Of a DNA stretch of 7,203 nucleotides, positions 1-5,611 are shown piece after piece. Origin of the DNA: an uncultured Acetatifactor sp. (GTDB taxonomy: Bacteria > Bacillota > Clostridia > Lachnospirales > Lachnospiraceae); contig CAKRYI010000042.1 of the NCBI GenBank assembly GCA_934426825.1, positions 1-7,203 on the forward strand. Reading direction: 5' to 3'. The number at the start of each line of letters is the position of its first letter. Position 1 is the stretch's first letter. Below the pieces are notes generated by a model. The model saw nothing but the letters and a program-made list of their open reading frames with translations, made no database searches and was not told where the DNA came from. A program made the translations under genes and the position numbers.

Positions 1-78
1 TATTTGTATCAAATCAGGCAAGACTGGGGGAACGATTTTCGAGGTGACTTTTGCACAGCATTCAATGTAGCGTTCCAT
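1..78 (-). CDS. 5' end of an unrecognised gene, cut by the left edge
   Basis: Reading leftwards from an ATG at 78-76, 26 codons stay open to the edge of the window, starting MERYIECCAKVTSKIVPP. The ATG lies one base after the TAA (82-80) that closes the small upstream frame, the close packing expected for translationally coupled genes. I see no good Shine-Dalgarno sequence just upstream, so coupling would be needed for efficient starts. I do not recognise the protein, and 26 codons are too few to assign a family. It could be a chance open frame; the main support is the spacing. Confidence 0.3.
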   Translation of the reverse strand, partial: MERYIECCAKVTSKIVPPVLPDLIQI

Positions 79-79
79 T

Positions 80-336
80 TTACACATTTACAACTAATAT
101 TTTTCCATCTATGTTCACGACAACATATGAATGGCAGGAGGCATGAGTGTAGCGGATATAATCTCCGAAGATATCGTTTTTGAAGTTTCCCATGCCATGT
201 GCAAAAATAGTCACATAGCACTTATTTTTAAACACAGTACAAACCAATTCTCCGGTCTGCACTGCGTCTAAGCGTCTGGCATTTTGATTTCTTCTGTTTT
301 ACCGTCCATGAGATGAATCTCACAGGCATATTTCAT
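80..336 (-). pseudogene. Small unrecognised protein gene, apparently frameshifted
   Basis: An ATG at 336-334 opens a frame beginning MKYACEIHLMDGKTEEIKM that ends at a TAG (270-268) after 22 codons. The adjacent frame is open from just before that point and continues as LDAVQTGELVCTVF through FAHGMGNFKNDIF to a TAA at 82-80. Joining the two around 268-275 by adding one base (or an equivalent shift) gives one plausible protein of about 85 residues with balanced, soluble composition and a C-terminal stretch rich in Val, Ile and Tyr. Either half alone is an awkward gene: the first is tiny, and the second would need a GTG start (262-260). No strong ribosome binding site precedes 336. I do not recognise the family. 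It lies 45 nt downstream of the TetR-like fragment on the same strand. A sequencing error, a true decay mutation or programmed frameshifting could each explain the break; decay fits the neighbourhood best. Confidence 0.4.
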
Positions 337-381
337 ATTTGTACTTTGGGCAAAATTGAGGAGAGTCCGTTTATCTCATCC

Positions 382-711
382 CTACGATTTCTCCTGCGCT
401 GCCAATATTGCGCCTCTATATGCCTGTTCCAACTGGGAACTGATAAGTTCTTCATCGTATTTCAGTGAATTGTTGGCGATGATACTTGCATACCCGTGAG
501 CAAACAGGAAAATAGTCAGAAAGACCTTTTTTGTCTGTTCCATACTCATTTCCAGGGATTCCCTCATAGCTGAAAGAACAGGGGTAAGCTCATCAGCGCC
601 TATCAGTTCAAGCAAGGTACTTCCGCCAAAAAAATTTGACTGAAAAAGGAATCGGAACAAATGCGGTTCTTCGATTGCAAATCGGATATAATTCATTCCA
701 ATCCCAAGCAT
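382..711 (-). CDS. TetR/AcrR-family C-terminal domain protein lacking the helix-turn-helix
   Basis: This 109-residue frame resembles the ligand-binding/dimerisation half of TetR-family repressors: the segment YIRFAIEEPHLFRFLFQSN near residues 8-26 is typical of helix 5 in a common clostridial TetR subgroup, and the FLFAHGYASIIANNS segment (residues 68-82) matches the dimer-interface helix. A full member is about 190-200 residues with about 50 N-terminal residues forming the DNA-binding helices; these are absent. The same frame stays open upstream to a TGA at 780-778, adding residues such as NPQKGV but nothing like a helix-turn-helix, and the rpsI terminator begins only 38 bases beyond. The ATG at 711 has a GGGAG two bases before it, closer than optimal. 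The frame itself has no internal stop. It is either a 5'-truncated remnant or a stand-alone sensor/dimerisation domain; a remnant is more likely, but a promoter-like sequence upstream leaves expression possible. Confidence 0.65.
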   Translation of the reverse strand: MLGIGMNYIRFAIEEPHLFRFLFQSNFFGGSTLLELIGADELTPVLSAMRESLEMSMEQTKKVFLTIFLFAHGYASIIANNSLKYDEELISSQLEQAYRGAILAAQEKS

Positions 712-772
712 GACTCCCTTTTGGGGATTTTTTATTTTGATTGGTTTATGGACTTCACTGGAATTGGATTTA

Positions 773-801
773 ATTATTCAAATTCGTTCAGACCATATCA
801 A
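773..801 (-). promoter_or_regulatory. Possible sigma-A promoter for the TetR-like fragment
   Basis: On the minus strand, TTGATA (801-796) and AATAAT (778-773) are separated by exactly 17 bases, each box differing from consensus at one position. Transcription would start near 766, giving an untranslated leader of about 55 bases before the ATG at 711. The region is AT-rich, so a chance match is possible. Confidence 0.45.
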
Positions 802-814
802 TCCATTTGGGCGC

Positions 815-848
815 AAAAAACCCCGGAAAATTTGATTTTCCGGGGTTT
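815..848 (-). terminator. Rho-independent terminator of the rplM-rpsI operon
   Basis: A perfect 13-bp inverted repeat (AAACCCCGGAAAA at 818-830 and its complement at 836-848) encloses a 5-base loop. On the minus strand the hairpin ends in an uninterrupted run of six T (820-815). It starts 30 bases after the rpsI stop codon. This is a classic strong intrinsic terminator. Confidence 0.92.
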
Positions 849-878
849 GAAACCATTTTGATAAATTGTGCCAGCCGA

Positions 879-1274
879 TTAACGTTTGCTGAACTGAGGT
901 GCACGACGTGCAGCTTTGAGACCGTATTTCTTTCTTTCTTTCATACGAGGGTCTCTGGTGAGGTATCCAGCCTTCTTCAATACAGGTCTGTAATCAGCGT
1001 CTGCCTGAAGCAATGCTCTTGCGATACCATGTCTGATAGCGCCTGCCTGACCGGTATATCCGCCGCCGCGAACATTAACGATTACATCGAACTTGTCAGC
1101 AGTCTCAGTTGCGGTGAGAGGCTGACGAACGATAACTTTCAAAGTCTCCAGACCGAAATACTCGTCCATGCTTCTCTTATTGATAGTAACATCGCCTTTA
1201 CCGGGTACCAAATATACTCTAGCGATTGATTTCTTTCTTCTACCTGTTCCGTAGTATCTTTCTGTTTTAGCCAT
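879..1274 (-). CDS. rpsI: 30S ribosomal protein S9 (uS9)
   Basis: This encodes ribosomal protein S9, a component of the head of the small subunit whose C-terminal tail reaches the P site and contacts peptidyl-tRNA. The 131-residue product has the usual family length. It starts AKTERYYGTGRRKKSIARV, carries the conserved NVRGGGYTGQAGAIRHGIA segment at about residues 67-85 and DPRMKERKKYGLKAARR near the end, and terminates in the characteristic SKR. The ATG at 1274 is preceded by a strong AAAGGAGGAAAA ribosome binding site. It lies 25 bases downstream of rplM, the standard bacterial gene order, and is followed by a strong terminator, so it is the second and last gene of a two-gene operon controlled from the rplM promoter and leader. 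Confidence 0.98.
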   Translation of the reverse strand: MAKTERYYGTGRRKKSIARVYLVPGKGDVTINKRSMDEYFGLETLKVIVRQPLTATETADKFDVIVNVRGGGYTGQAGAIRHGIARALLQADADYRPVLKKAGYLTRDPRMKERKKYGLKAARRAPQFSKR

Positions 1275-1299
1275 GATTTATTTTCCTCCTTTCAGTCCT

Positions 1300-1728
1300 T
1301 TAGAATGTCAGCACTTCAGGTTTCTGAGCCTCATGTTTGTGCTCAGGTCCTGCGTATACATGCAGCTTGGTGAACATCTGTCTTCCTAAAGGTCCCTTGG
1401 GAAGCATGCCCTTAACAGCCAGTTCAATAACCTGCTCAGGTTTCTTGTCTAATTTTTCTCTTAAGGTAGCTTCTTTCATACCGCCTACATAATCGGAATG
1501 ATGATGGTATACTTTCTGATCCAGCTTCTTACCGGTTACTTTAATCTTCTCTGCGTTGATAACGATTACGTTGTCACCGCAATCAATGTGAGGTGTAAAA
1601 ATAGGTTTGTTCTTACCTCTTAAAACCTTAGCAACTTCAGAAGCAAGACGTCCTAAAGTCATGTCAGTAGCGTCTACTACATACCATTTTCTATCGATTG
1701 TAGCTGGACTAGCCATAAATGTTTTCAT
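1300..1728 (-). CDS. rplM: 50S ribosomal protein L13 (uL13)
   Basis: This encodes ribosomal protein L13, an early-assembling large-subunit protein. The 142 residues match the family's usual length. Recognisable parts are KWYVVDATDMTLGRLAS near the N terminus (residues 14-30), KVYHHHSDYVGGMKEAT in the middle, and the highly conserved MLPKGPLGRQMFTKLHVYAG toward the C terminus, followed by a PEHKHEAQKPE tail. The start at 1728 is supported by GGAGGGAACATA directly upstream, with normal spacing. It is the first gene of the rplM-rpsI operon and follows a long leader transcribed from a near-consensus promoter. Nothing about it is unusual. Confidence 0.98.
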   Translation of the reverse strand: MKTFMASPATIDRKWYVVDATDMTLGRLASEVAKVLRGKNKPIFTPHIDCGDNVIVINAEKIKVTGKKLDQKVYHHHSDYVGGMKEATLREKLDKKPEQVIELAVKGMLPKGPLGRQMFTKLHVYAGPEHKHEAQKPEVLTF

Positions 1729-1882
1729 TATGTTCCCTCCGTATTACTTTTGTGTTTTGTCCTGTTTCCATCGTAATCTGCAGATGTCCGGCTACATTTT
1801 ACAATTTCTGCGGGACGGCTTAACTTCTATCTCTAAATGAATTGTCGGGGCTTTGACAAATCATTTTGAAACACTGTCACAG
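1729..1882 (-). ncRNA. rplM 5' leader, probable L13 leader autoregulatory element
   Basis: The promoter boxes place the transcript start near 1882, giving an approximately 154-nt untranslated leader before rplM. It contains complementary segments that nest: GGAC (1816-1813) with GTCC (1762-1759), and TCTGC (1811-1807) with GCAGA (1784-1780), plus a possible local GTCC-type competitor around 1785-1790. An L13 leader motif upstream of rplM-rpsI is known in Firmicutes and is thought to mediate feedback by ribosomal protein binding. Position, length and pairing fit that class; I assign it from context and hand-drawn pairing, not from a covariance model. Confidence 0.6.
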
Positions 1883-1888
1883 TGATAT

Positions 1889-1917
1889 ATTATATGTTAC
1901 ACGGCGTTGTGTGTCAA
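1889..1917 (-). promoter_or_regulatory. Consensus sigma-A promoter of rplM-rpsI
   Basis: A perfect TTGACA (1917-1912) and a perfect TATAAT (1894-1889) lie exactly 17 bases apart on the minus strand. This is as strong as a housekeeping promoter gets and suits ribosomal protein genes. A short palindrome, CACTG-TCA-CAGTG at 1872-1884, spans the expected start site. Confidence 0.92.
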
Positions 1918-1977
1918 GACCTAAATTCCTGAGTTTGCCCATTTTTTGCTAATTTCCTGTACATATGAGCTTTTTGC

Positions 1978-2012
1978 AAAAAATCACGGCTGCCGGATGA
2001 AATTCCTGCCGT
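1978..2012 (-). terminator. Probable intrinsic terminator of the ecf-truA operon
   Basis: On the minus strand ACGGC (2012-2008) can pair with GCCGT (1990-1986), with a further GGA/TCC pairing inside, and six T follow at 1983-1978 after two bases. It begins 21 bases after the truA stop codon and 61 bases before the rplM -35 box, where an operon boundary is expected. The stem is short and interrupted, so confidence is moderate. Confidence 0.6.
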
Positions 2013-2032
2013 TTTCAAGTGCTCCCGGCGCC

Positions 2033-2782
2033 CTACATAAACTCGTATTTCAATAACGTAAGTCCGTGTGCCGGTGCCGTAGGCCCTGCCGCCGCTCTGT
2101 CCTTTGCCTCCAGAATCGTATAAATATCCAGCGGGTCTCTTTTTCCCTGGCCGATTTCCATCAGAGTGCCGACAATAATACGGACCATATTATAGAGAAA
2201 TCCGTTTCCGCATACCCGTATCACCAGATCCTCGTCCTGTTCTTCCACGTCCACCGTATACAGTGTCCGGACAGTGGATTCCACCTGTGCTCCCGTCTGG
2301 CAGAAACTCTTAAAATCGTGTTCCCCCTCCAAATAAGCAGCCGCCTCCTGCATTCTCACAATATCCAATTTGGAATAGGTAAAAAGAGAATACAGTCTTT
2401 TGGTGGGCAGCGGAAATGTCCCGCGGTAAATCCGGTATTCATAAGTCTTTCTGCTCTCGCAGTGCCTTGGGTGAAAATCAGCCGGAACTTCCTCTGATTT
2501 CTGAATCCGTATATCCTCCGGCAGCCGCTGGTTCAGCGCATAGGAAATCTTATCCGCCGGCATTCTGTTTGCCGTGTCGAACACCGCAATATTTCCCAGT
2601 GCATGGACACCCGCATCCGTCCTGCTGGCTCCGATAACCTCTATCGGCTCTTTCAGCAAATCGCTCAGGCACCGGTTTAATTCGCTCTCTATGGTAATTC
2701 CGTTTTTCTGCTGCTGCCAGCCATGATAGTTGGTTCCGTCATAAGCCACGGTCAGCCGCACCCGTTTTTTTTCTGTCTCCAT
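2033..2782 (-). CDS. truA: tRNA pseudouridine(38-40) synthase TruA
   Basis: TruA converts uridines 38, 39 and 40 in the anticodon arm of many tRNAs to pseudouridine, in the cytoplasm. The 249-residue product has the usual length. It shows the N-terminal AYDGTNYHGWQ motif (residues 13-23), the catalytic motif GASRTDAGVHA with the nucleophilic Asp at residue 56, KTYEYRIYRG in the middle, and GNGFLYNMVRIIVGTL in the C-terminal domain. The ATG at 2782 lies nine bases after the ecfT stop codon, and that TAG overlaps the AGGA ribosome binding site, suggesting translational coupling. It is the last gene of the ecfA1-ecfA2-ecfT-truA operon, a gene order common in Firmicutes. Confidence 0.97.
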   Translation of the reverse strand: METEKKRVRLTVAYDGTNYHGWQQQKNGITIESELNRCLSDLLKEPIEVIGASRTDAGVHALGNIAVFDTANRMPADKISYALNQRLPEDIRIQKSEEVPADFHPRHCESRKTYEYRIYRGTFPLPTKRLYSLFTYSKLDIVRMQEAAAYLEGEHDFKSFCQTGAQVESTVRTLYTVDVEEQDEDLVIRVCGNGFLYNMVRIIVGTLMEIGQGKRDPLDIYTILEAKDRAAAGPTAPAHGLTLLKYEFM

Positions 2783-2791
2783 TGTCTTTTC

Positions 2792-3610
2792 CTACAACCA
2801 CTGTACCGGAAGATTCAGTCTGCCAACCACAATACTGCTCACCAGATACAGCACAATACAACCATATGCAAAATAGTCTCTCTTCTTATAAGAAAGAGGC
2901 TTCATTTTCGTTCTGCCCTCACCGCCTCTGTAGCATCTCGCCTCCATCGCCATAGCCAAATCATTGGCTCTGCGGAAAGCAGAAATAAACAAAGGTACAA
3001 GAATGGGCACCAGCGCTTTGGCACGGCGAAACAGATTACCGCTCTCAAAGTCGGCGCCTCTCGCCATCTGCGCCTTCATAATCTTGTCCGTTTCCTCCAA
3101 TAAAATAGGGATAAAGCGGAGTGCGATGGACATCATCATTGCCACCTCATGCACCGGCACTTTCAATACTTTAAGCGGGCGCATCATCTTTTCCATACCA
3201 TCCGTCAGATTGTTCGGCGTCGTTGTCAATGTCATGACCGAGGAACCGATAATTAAAAGGGTAAGACGGATTGCCATGGTCAGCGCCATTTTCAGTCCCT
3301 CTACGGTAATCGTCAGTTTCCAGATATGGACTAACGGCGTTCCCGGTGTCAAAAAGAGATTGAACGCAACCGTTATCAGCAAAAGGAACAAAATGGCTTT
3401 CATTCCCCTCACCATAAATTTGAACGGTACTTTTGACAATTTAATGACGACTGCCAGAAAAAGGGCAGCAATCAGATACCCCAGATAATTCTTAAAAAAG
3501 AAAAGGGATATAATATAAAGAATGGTTCCTCCCAGCTTCACCCGCGGATCCATCTTGTGGATTACGGATTCTGTCTGATAATATTGTCCTAGTGTAATGT
3601 CTCTAAGCAT
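2792..3610 (-). CDS. ecfT: ECF transporter transmembrane scaffold EcfT
   Basis: EcfT is the membrane scaffold of group II energy-coupling-factor importers: it couples ATP hydrolysis by EcfA1/EcfA2 to interchangeable vitamin- or metal-binding S components. From the ATG at 3610 the protein has 272 residues, normal for the family. It begins LRDITLGQYYQTESVIHKMDP, typical of clostridial EcfT, has hydrophobic segments at about 27-57, 68-88, 106-127, 155-171 and 245-262, and carries the two coupling-helix motifs that dock into the ATPases: ARG at 183-185 and ARCYRG at 224-229. A GTG at 3622 would add four residues, but the best ribosome binding site, GAGGT, lies inside that extension and five bases before the ATG, so I prefer 3610. 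The gene is 74 bases downstream of ecfA2. No S component is in the window. Confidence 0.95.
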   Translation of the reverse strand: MLRDITLGQYYQTESVIHKMDPRVKLGGTILYIISLFFFKNYLGYLIAALFLAVVIKLSKVPFKFMVRGMKAILFLLLITVAFNLFLTPGTPLVHIWKLTITVEGLKMALTMAIRLTLLIIGSSVMTLTTTPNNLTDGMEKMMRPLKVLKVPVHEVAMMMSIALRFIPILLEETDKIMKAQMARGADFESGNLFRRAKALVPILVPLFISAFRRANDLAMAMEARCYRGGEGRTKMKPLSYKKRDYFAYGCIVLYLVSSIVVGRLNLPVQWL

Positions 3611-3684
3611 CTCATACCTCACTGAAGTTCATGCCGCCATTGTGCTGCGGTCACAACTCCTCTGTTATCTGTGAAATTATCCGT

Positions 3685-4530
3685 TTATTTTAATACTCTG
3701 CTGATTTCCTCTGCCGCTTCCTCTATCGTGGTGGAATCCGCATCCACCGGCAATCCGTTTTCCCGGAGTGCGTGCATAATATAAGTCACCTGCGGCGCCG
3801 CCAGTCCCACTTCCTCCAGCTCCTTGTAATGCCGGAATACATTCCGGGGCACATCGTCATACATAACGCTTCCCTTGTTCATCACAACAATGCGGTCAAC
3901 GTACTCCGCCACATCTTCCATGCTGTGGGAAACCAAAATAATGGTCATTCCGCTTTCGGTCTGTAATTTTTTTATCTGGTGCAGAATTTCGTCCCGCCCT
4001 TTCGGGTCCAGTCCAGCGGTGGGCTCATCCAGTATCAGAACCTCCGGTTTCATTGCCAGCACGCCGGCAATGGCAACCCGTCTTTTCTGTCCTCCCGACA
4101 GTTCAAACGGCGACTGATAGAAAAACTCATCCGGCAGCCCGACCTGCTTTAATGCCTCAAAAGCACGCAGTTCCACCTCTTTTTTATCCAGTCCCAGATT
4201 TTTCGGTCCGAAACAGACATCCGTGAACACGTCAATTTCAAAAAGCTGGTGCTCCGGGTACTGGAATACCAGTCCGACTTTGCTTCGCAGCTTCTTCATA
4301 TCATAATCTTTTCCGTAAATATCTTCGCCGTTAAAATAAATATGTCCGCTGCTTGCCCGAAGCAATCCGTTTAAATGCTGCATCAGGGTGGACTTACCGG
4401 AACCGGTATGCCCGATTACGCCCACAAACTGACCGTCGGGAATTTCCAGACATACATCATTCAGCGCCTTCACCGCCAACGTGGTGTCATCTCCGTATAC
4501 ATAATTTACATGTTCCAATTTCAAAGCCAT
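3685..4530 (-). CDS. ecfA2: ECF transporter ATPase EcfA2
   Basis: This is one of the two ATP-binding subunits of the ECF energising module, on the cytoplasmic face of the membrane, pairing with EcfA1. The 281 residues include Walker A GHTGSGKS (40-47), the Q-loop FQYPEHQLF (Gln90), signature LSGGQKRR (144-151), Walker B VLILDEP with Glu169, a D-loop GLDP, and the switch His202 in SHS. The FQYPEHQLF form of the Q-loop and second place in the operon distinguish EcfA2 from EcfA1. A C-terminal region of about 60 residues follows, with the PQV segment also seen in EcfA1. All catalytic motifs are intact. The ATG at 4530 has GAGGT eight bases upstream. It follows ecfA1 by 23 bases and precedes ecfT. 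Confidence 0.96.
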   Translation of the reverse strand: MALKLEHVNYVYGDDTTLAVKALNDVCLEIPDGQFVGVIGHTGSGKSTLMQHLNGLLRASSGHIYFNGEDIYGKDYDMKKLRSKVGLVFQYPEHQLFEIDVFTDVCFGPKNLGLDKKEVELRAFEALKQVGLPDEFFYQSPFELSGGQKRRVAIAGVLAMKPEVLILDEPTAGLDPKGRDEILHQIKKLQTESGMTIILVSHSMEDVAEYVDRIVVMNKGSVMYDDVPRNVFRHYKELEEVGLAAPQVTYIMHALRENGLPVDADSTTIEEAAEEISRVLK

Positions 4531-4553
4531 CGCTCAGACCTCATATCTTCCTA

Positions 4554-5417
4554 TCACTGCTTTGCCGCATACAACTCTTTTACCGCTTCCACAAACTCCT
4601 CTTTCGTCAAAATGCCATCCGGAAGGGGAATTCCCTTTTTCTGCAATTCGTATGCCAGCAACGTCACCTGCGGTACATCCAGCCGCAGACTTTTCAGTTT
4701 CTCTACCTGTGAAAAAATCTGTCTGGGTGTTCCCTCCAACGCAACCTTTCCCTTGTCCATGACAAAGACCTTGTTTGCGTGAATAATTTCTTCCATATAA
4801 TGAGTAATCAAAATAACCGTCACACCCTCCACGTCATTTAACGCGCGGATGGCACGAATTACTTCCCTGCGTCCGTTGGGATCAAGCATTGCCGTCGGCT
4901 CGTCCAACACGATACATTTCGGGTGCATGGCGAGCACTCCCGCAATGGATACCCTCTGTTTCTGTCCGCCGGACAATTTGTTGGGTGAATATTTGCGGAA
5001 CTGGTACATGCCAACGGCGCGGAGGCTCTCCTCCACCCGTTCCCAGATTTCCTTGGTGGGGACGCCCATATTTTCAGGTCCGAATCCGACATCCTCCTCC
5101 ACTACCTGTCCGATAATCTGATTGTCCGGATTCTGAAATACCATTCCCGCCGTCTGACGAATGTTCCATATCTCCTTTTCATCCCTCGTATCCTTGCCAT
5201 CGACCCAGATACAACCCTCCGTAGGGTTTAAAATAGCGTTCATATGTTTTGCCAGCGTAGACTTCCCGGAACCGTTATGACCGAGTATGGCGACAAAATC
5301 ACCCTGTTTAATGTCCAGAGTCACGTCATTTACCGCCTTGGTAATTCCCTCCACATTTCCGTCCTCGTCCCGCCGGATATATTCATATACCAGTTTATCT
5401 GTTTTTATAATTCCCAT
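4554..5417 (-). CDS. ecfA1: ECF transporter ATPase EcfA1
   Basis: This is the partner ATPase of EcfA2 in the ECF energising module. The 287 residues include Walker A GHNGSGKS (46-53), Q-loop FQNPDNQ (Gln95), signature LSGGQKQR (148-155), Walker B IVLDEP with Glu173, a D-loop MLDP, and the switch His206 in THY. All are intact. The N-terminal YEYIRRDEDG insertion before the first strand and the FQNPDNQ loop are typical of Firmicute EcfA1. The start at 5417 is supported by AGAGGG about 12 bases upstream, somewhat far but the best available. It is the first gene of the operon, with its own promoter at 5491-5519 and a roughly 65-nt leader. In many Firmicutes ecfA1 instead follows rplQ at the end of the large ribosomal protein cluster; here its upstream neighbour is divergent. 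Confidence 0.96.
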   Translation of the reverse strand: MGIIKTDKLVYEYIRRDEDGNVEGITKAVNDVTLDIKQGDFVAILGHNGSGKSTLAKHMNAILNPTEGCIWVDGKDTRDEKEIWNIRQTAGMVFQNPDNQIIGQVVEEDVGFGPENMGVPTKEIWERVEESLRAVGMYQFRKYSPNKLSGGQKQRVSIAGVLAMHPKCIVLDEPTAMLDPNGRREVIRAIRALNDVEGVTVILITHYMEEIIHANKVFVMDKGKVALEGTPRQIFSQVEKLKSLRLDVPQVTLLAYELQKKGIPLPDGILTKEEFVEAVKELYAAKQ

Positions 5418-5490
5418 ATATTCTGTCTACCCTCTTTGTCGGTTTCTTTGCGAAACCCTGCAATCTCTACATCCTGCCTGCACGTTTCCT

Positions 5491-5519
5491 ATTCTACTAA
5501 ATTTATTTCCGAATTACAA
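5491..5519 (-). promoter_or_regulatory. Probable promoter of ecfA1-ecfA2-ecfT-truA
   Basis: On the minus strand TTGTAA (5519-5514) and TAGAAT (5496-5491) are separated by 17 bases; the boxes match consensus at four and five positions. The start would be near 5484, giving a leader of about 65 bases. It is the best match in the divergent intergenic region upstream of ecfA1. Confidence 0.6.
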
Positions 5520-5553
5520 CCAAAAAACATCACTTCTGCGGGATTTGAAACGA

Positions 5554-5582
5554 TTTACAAAAAGAAAGGGACATGCTATGCT
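5554..5582 (+). promoter_or_regulatory. Probable promoter of the M15-like gene
   Basis: TTTACA (5554-5559) and TATGCT (5577-5582) are 17 bases apart, and a TGC precedes the second box to give an extended -10 (TGnTATnnT). Transcription would begin near 5589, 20-25 bases before the ATG at 5612. This also argues against a start at the upstream ATG at 5573, which would fall within the promoter. Confidence 0.6.
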
Positions 5583-5611
5583 GTTACTATCATTTTGGGA
5601 AGGGTAAAACT

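Noticed and set aside
807..1229. 140-codon plus-strand frame opposite rpsI
   Set aside because: It is antisense to a certain ribosomal protein gene and crosses its terminator hairpin; its composition resembles no protein family and no ribosome binding site supports it.
1971..1983. TTTTTGCAAAAAA palindrome downstream of truA
   Set aside because: It is best explained as the T run of the truA terminator meeting an A run; no need for an operator.
3608..3622. GTG at 3622 as the ecfT start
   Set aside because: It has no ribosome binding site of its own, and the GAGGT that serves the ATG at 3610 falls inside the extra four codons.
5578..5607. Nine-codon frame MLLLSFWEG ending just before the M15-like start, as a leader peptide
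   Set aside because: Its ATG overlaps the predicted -10 box, so it would not be on the transcript; no attenuator-like structure accompanies it.
5573..5611. Upstream ATG at 5573 adding 13 residues to the M15-like protein
   Set aside because: It lies within the predicted promoter and upstream of the predicted transcript start, while the ATG at 5612 has its own GGGAAGGG site at good spacing and is followed directly by a typical signal-anchor N terminus.
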